Shown here piece by piece: positions 61,909 to 64,000 of a stretch of 64,000 nucleotides of DNA. This DNA comes from Methylorubrum extorquens (GTDB lineage: Bacteria > Pseudomonadota > Alphaproteobacteria > Rhizobiales > Beijerinckiaceae): contig NZ_JALJXF010000001.1 in assembly GCF_024169925.1 (NCBI RefSeq), positions 564,001-628,000 of the forward strand. The letters are read 5' to 3'. A model generated the notes under the pieces. It had not been told where the DNA came from and ran no database searches. It worked only from the letters and a program-made list of their open reading frames with translations. The position numbers and the translations under genes are program-made. Position 1 is the stretch's first letter. Every line of letters begins with the position of its first letter.

Positions 61909-63975
61909 TTAGAAAACCTGCGCCGCACCCTCGTTCCGCTTCGGCGCGCCCGGTACGCCGGCCTCCGTATCCGCCCGGTCGGCAGCACGCTTGTCGAGCG
62001 CCCGCTCCACCACCTTGGCGAGGCCGACCATGATTTTGTCGAGCTCGTAGTCCTTCGGCGTGTAGACGGCGGTGACGCCCATGTTCTTGAGCACCAACTC
62101 GTCCTCGGTCGAGATGATGCCGCCGACGACGACCGGGACGTGATCGAGCCCGGCCTCGCGCAGCTTGGCCTTCACCTCGCGCACCAGCGGCACGTGGCTG
62201 CCCGACAGCACCGAGAGGCCGATGACGTGAGCGCCGCGCTCCTTCGCCTTGGCGACGATCTCCGTCGGGGTCTGGCGGATGCCGTCGTAAGTGACGTCGA
62301 AGCCGACGTCGCGGGCACGCAGCGCGATCTGCTCGGCGCCGTTGGAGTGGCCGTCGAGGCCCGGCTTGCCGACGACGAGGCGGGGCGTCTCGCCCAGCCG
62401 CTCGCCGAGATCGGCGATGAGCAGACGGGCATCTTCCGCCGCCCCGGAGGTGACGGTCTGCAGCGTCACGCCCGTAGGCGCGCGGTACTCGCCGAACACC
62501 TCGCGCAGGCGCTGGCCCCACTCGCCGGTGGTCACGCCCGCCTTCGCGGCAGCGATGGAGGGCGGCATGATGTTGGTGCCTGAGCGCGCGGCCTGTTCCA
62601 GATCGGCGAGCGCCTGGCCGACCGCCCGGTCGTCGCGCTTGGAGCGCCACTCGCGGATGCGGCCTTCCGCTTCCATCTCGACCGTCTCCGAGACGGTGAA
62701 GATCGCGCCGTCCCCGGCCGTCAGCGGCGAGGGTTCGCCCTGCTGCCACTTGTTGACGCCGACGACGACCTGTTCGCCCTTCTCGATCGCCGAGATGCGC
62801 CGGGCATTCGACTCGACCAGCGCCCGCTTGAGTTCGCCCGCCTCGACCGCCGTGACCGCCCCGCCGATCTCGGCGATGCGGGTCAGCTCGGATCGGGTCT
62901 GCTCCTTGAGCGCCTCGACGCGGGCCTCGATCACCGTCGAGCCGTCGAAGATGTCGTCGTATTCGAGCAGGTCGGTCTCGAAGGCGAGGATCTGCTGCAT
63001 CCGCATCGACCATTGCTGGTCCCACGGGCGCGGGAGGCCGAGCGCCTCGTTCCAGGCCGGGAGCTGCACCGCGCGGGCGCGGGCGCGCTTGGAGAGCGTC
63101 ACCGCCAGCATCTCGATGAGGATGCGGTGGACGTTGTTCTCGGGCTGCTGTTCCGTCAATCCAAGGGAATTGACCTGCACGCCATACCGAAAGATCCGCT
63201 TCTTGGCGTCGGTGATGCCGTAGCGCTCCTGGGCGATCTCGTCCCACAGCTCGGCGAACGCCCGCATCTTGCAGATTTCGGTGACGAATCGCATCCCGGC
63301 GTTCACGAAGAACGAGATCCGGCTGAAGACGTCGGAGAAGCTCGCCTCGTCGAAATCGGGGTCGTCGCGCACCGTGTCGAGCACGGCGATGGCGATGGCC
63401 AGCGCATAGGAGAGTTCCTGAACCGGCGTCGCCCCCGCCTCCTGCAAATGGTAGGAGCAGACGTTCATCGGGTTCCACTTCGGCACGTTTCTGGTCGTGA
63501 ACAGGATCACGTCCTTGGTGAGCCGAAGCGAGGGCGCGGGCGGGAATACGTAGGTGCCGCGTGAGAGATACTCCTTGATGATGTCGTTCTGCGTGGTGCC
63601 CTGGAGCGCGGCGAGCGGCGCGCCCTGCTCCTCGGCCACAGCGAGATAGAGCGACAACAGCCACGGCGCCGTGGCGTTGATCGTCATCGAGGTGTTCATC
63701 TGCGCCAGCGGGATCTGGTCGAACAGGGCCCGCATGTCGCCCAGATGCGCGATCGAGACGCCGACCTTGCCGACCTCGCCGCGGGCGAGTTCGTGGTCCG
63801 GGTCGTAGCCGGTCTGCGTCGGCAGATCGAAGGCGACCGAGAGGCCGGTCTGACCCTTGGCGAGGTTGCCGCGATAGAGCTTGTTCGACTCTGCCGCCGT
63901 GGAGTGACCCGCATAGGTGCGGATGATCCACGGCTTGTCGCGCTTGACCTCGGCAACGCTCGCTTGCGCGCTCAT
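61909..63975 (-). CDS. meaA: Ethylmalonyl-CoA mutase (MeaA/Ecm)
   Basis: 688-residue adenosylcobalamin-dependent mutase that converts ethylmalonyl-CoA to methylsuccinyl-CoA in the ethylmalonyl-CoA pathway, which regenerates glyoxylate during growth on C1 and C2 compounds. The N-terminal barrel includes KGQTGLSVAFDLPTQTGYD, and the C-terminal B12 domain carries the base-off motif GLDGHSNG (D-x-H-x-x-G) and the SVLSGSHVPLV block. The sequence matches my memory of M. extorquens MeaA nearly throughout, including a start MSAQASVAEVKRDKPWIIRT. It is shorter than methylmalonyl-CoA mutase large subunits because of a different N-terminus. MeaB, its likely chaperone, is at 55770-56759. Confidence 0.96.
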   Translation of the reverse strand: MSAQASVAEVKRDKPWIIRTYAGHSTAAESNKLYRGNLAKGQTGLSVAFDLPTQTGYDPDHELARGEVGKVGVSIAHLGDMRALFDQIPLAQMNTSMTINATAPWLLSLYLAVAEEQGAPLAALQGTTQNDIIKEYLSRGTYVFPPAPSLRLTKDVILFTTRNVPKWNPMNVCSYHLQEAGATPVQELSYALAIAIAVLDTVRDDPDFDEASFSDVFSRISFFVNAGMRFVTEICKMRAFAELWDEIAQERYGITDAKKRIFRYGVQVNSLGLTEQQPENNVHRILIEMLAVTLSKRARARAVQLPAWNEALGLPRPWDQQWSMRMQQILAFETDLLEYDDIFDGSTVIEARVEALKEQTRSELTRIAEIGGAVTAVEAGELKRALVESNARRISAIEKGEQVVVGVNKWQQGEPSPLTAGDGAIFTVSETVEMEAEGRIREWRSKRDDRAVGQALADLEQAARSGTNIMPPSIAAAKAGVTTGEWGQRLREVFGEYRAPTGVTLQTVTSGAAEDARLLIADLGERLGETPRLVVGKPGLDGHSNGAEQIALRARDVGFDVTYDGIRQTPTEIVAKAKERGAHVIGLSVLSGSHVPLVREVKAKLREAGLDHVPVVVGGIISTEDELVLKNMGVTAVYTPKDYELDKIMVGLAKVVERALDKRAADRADTEAGVPGAPKRNEGAAQVF

Positions 63976-64000
63976 CCCACTCGACTCCCTGTCCGATGCG

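Overview
This window is ordinary, densely coded chromosome from a GC-rich alphaproteobacterium, almost certainly the Methylorubrum/Methylobacterium extorquens group. The strongest markers are at the right end. The MeaB GTPase (55770-56759) and the ethylmalonyl-CoA mutase MeaA/Ecm (61909-63975) closely match, from memory, the proteins described in M. extorquens AM1. GlnD, GlnE, a membrane cytochrome c next to kdsB and pheA, ComF and an ArgJ cluster fit the same group. I see no rRNA, tRNA, CRISPR array, insertion sequence, integrase, phage gene or plasmid gene.

Layout, left to right. 1-3874 (minus): the start of a YejB-type permease behind two tandem YejA-type peptide-binding proteins. 4050-6891: a membrane-anchored cytochrome c (minus), then kdsB and pheA (plus), bracketed by two similar GC-rich terminators. 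6959-10445 (minus): grpE and glnD. 10605-13907 (plus): a sulfonate/taurine-type ABC importer interrupted by a LysE-family exporter gene. 13983-16638: an OsmC-family protein and a two-component pair. 16646-19067: a small membrane protein, then a coupled pair of a small membrane protein and a polytopic chemoreceptor. 19203-24114: glnE, a DnaQ-type exonuclease with a SWIM-like zinc motif, and an aquaporin. 24185-27663 (minus): a PhoH-family ATPase and a UvrD/PcrA helicase. 27779-34904 (plus): a small secreted protein, a large AsmA-family protein and PutA. 34911-36954: several small proteins, a glutathione peroxidase and a degenerate receiver protein. 37330-41279 (plus): argJ, a SIMPL-domain protein and a MutT hydrolase with overlapping ends, then a large uncharacterised protein. 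41288-43760: a DUF427 protein and a methyltransferase (minus), then a small secreted protein and ComF (plus). 43842-50398 (minus): a NarK-type transporter and SbcC/SbcD. 50512-55623: a secreted protein, an L,D-transpeptidase, an S9 peptidase, an acidic protein and a lipoprotein hydrolase. 55770-63975: meaB with an overlapping C15-peptidase-like gene, leuD, a 57-residue protein, trpS, an ArsR/SDR pair, a DUF2490 protein and meaA/ecm.

Functional links. GlnD and GlnE, both halves of the PII/glutamine synthetase modification cascade, lie in one window about 9 kb apart. MeaB and Ecm are respectively a B12-mutase chaperone and a B12 mutase. Ecm belongs to the ethylmalonyl-CoA pathway that regenerates glyoxylate during C1 and C2 growth. 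SbcC, SbcD, UvrD, MutT and the exonuclease are DNA-maintenance functions.

I found no obvious new defence system or mobile element. The most unusual items are the ATGA-coupled small membrane protein and His-rich chemoreceptor behind a strongly patterned regulatory region (17072-17173), the exonuclease with a SWIM-like tail, several unusually good palindromes next to promoters or start codons, and a palindromic intergenic repeat at 57426-57474.
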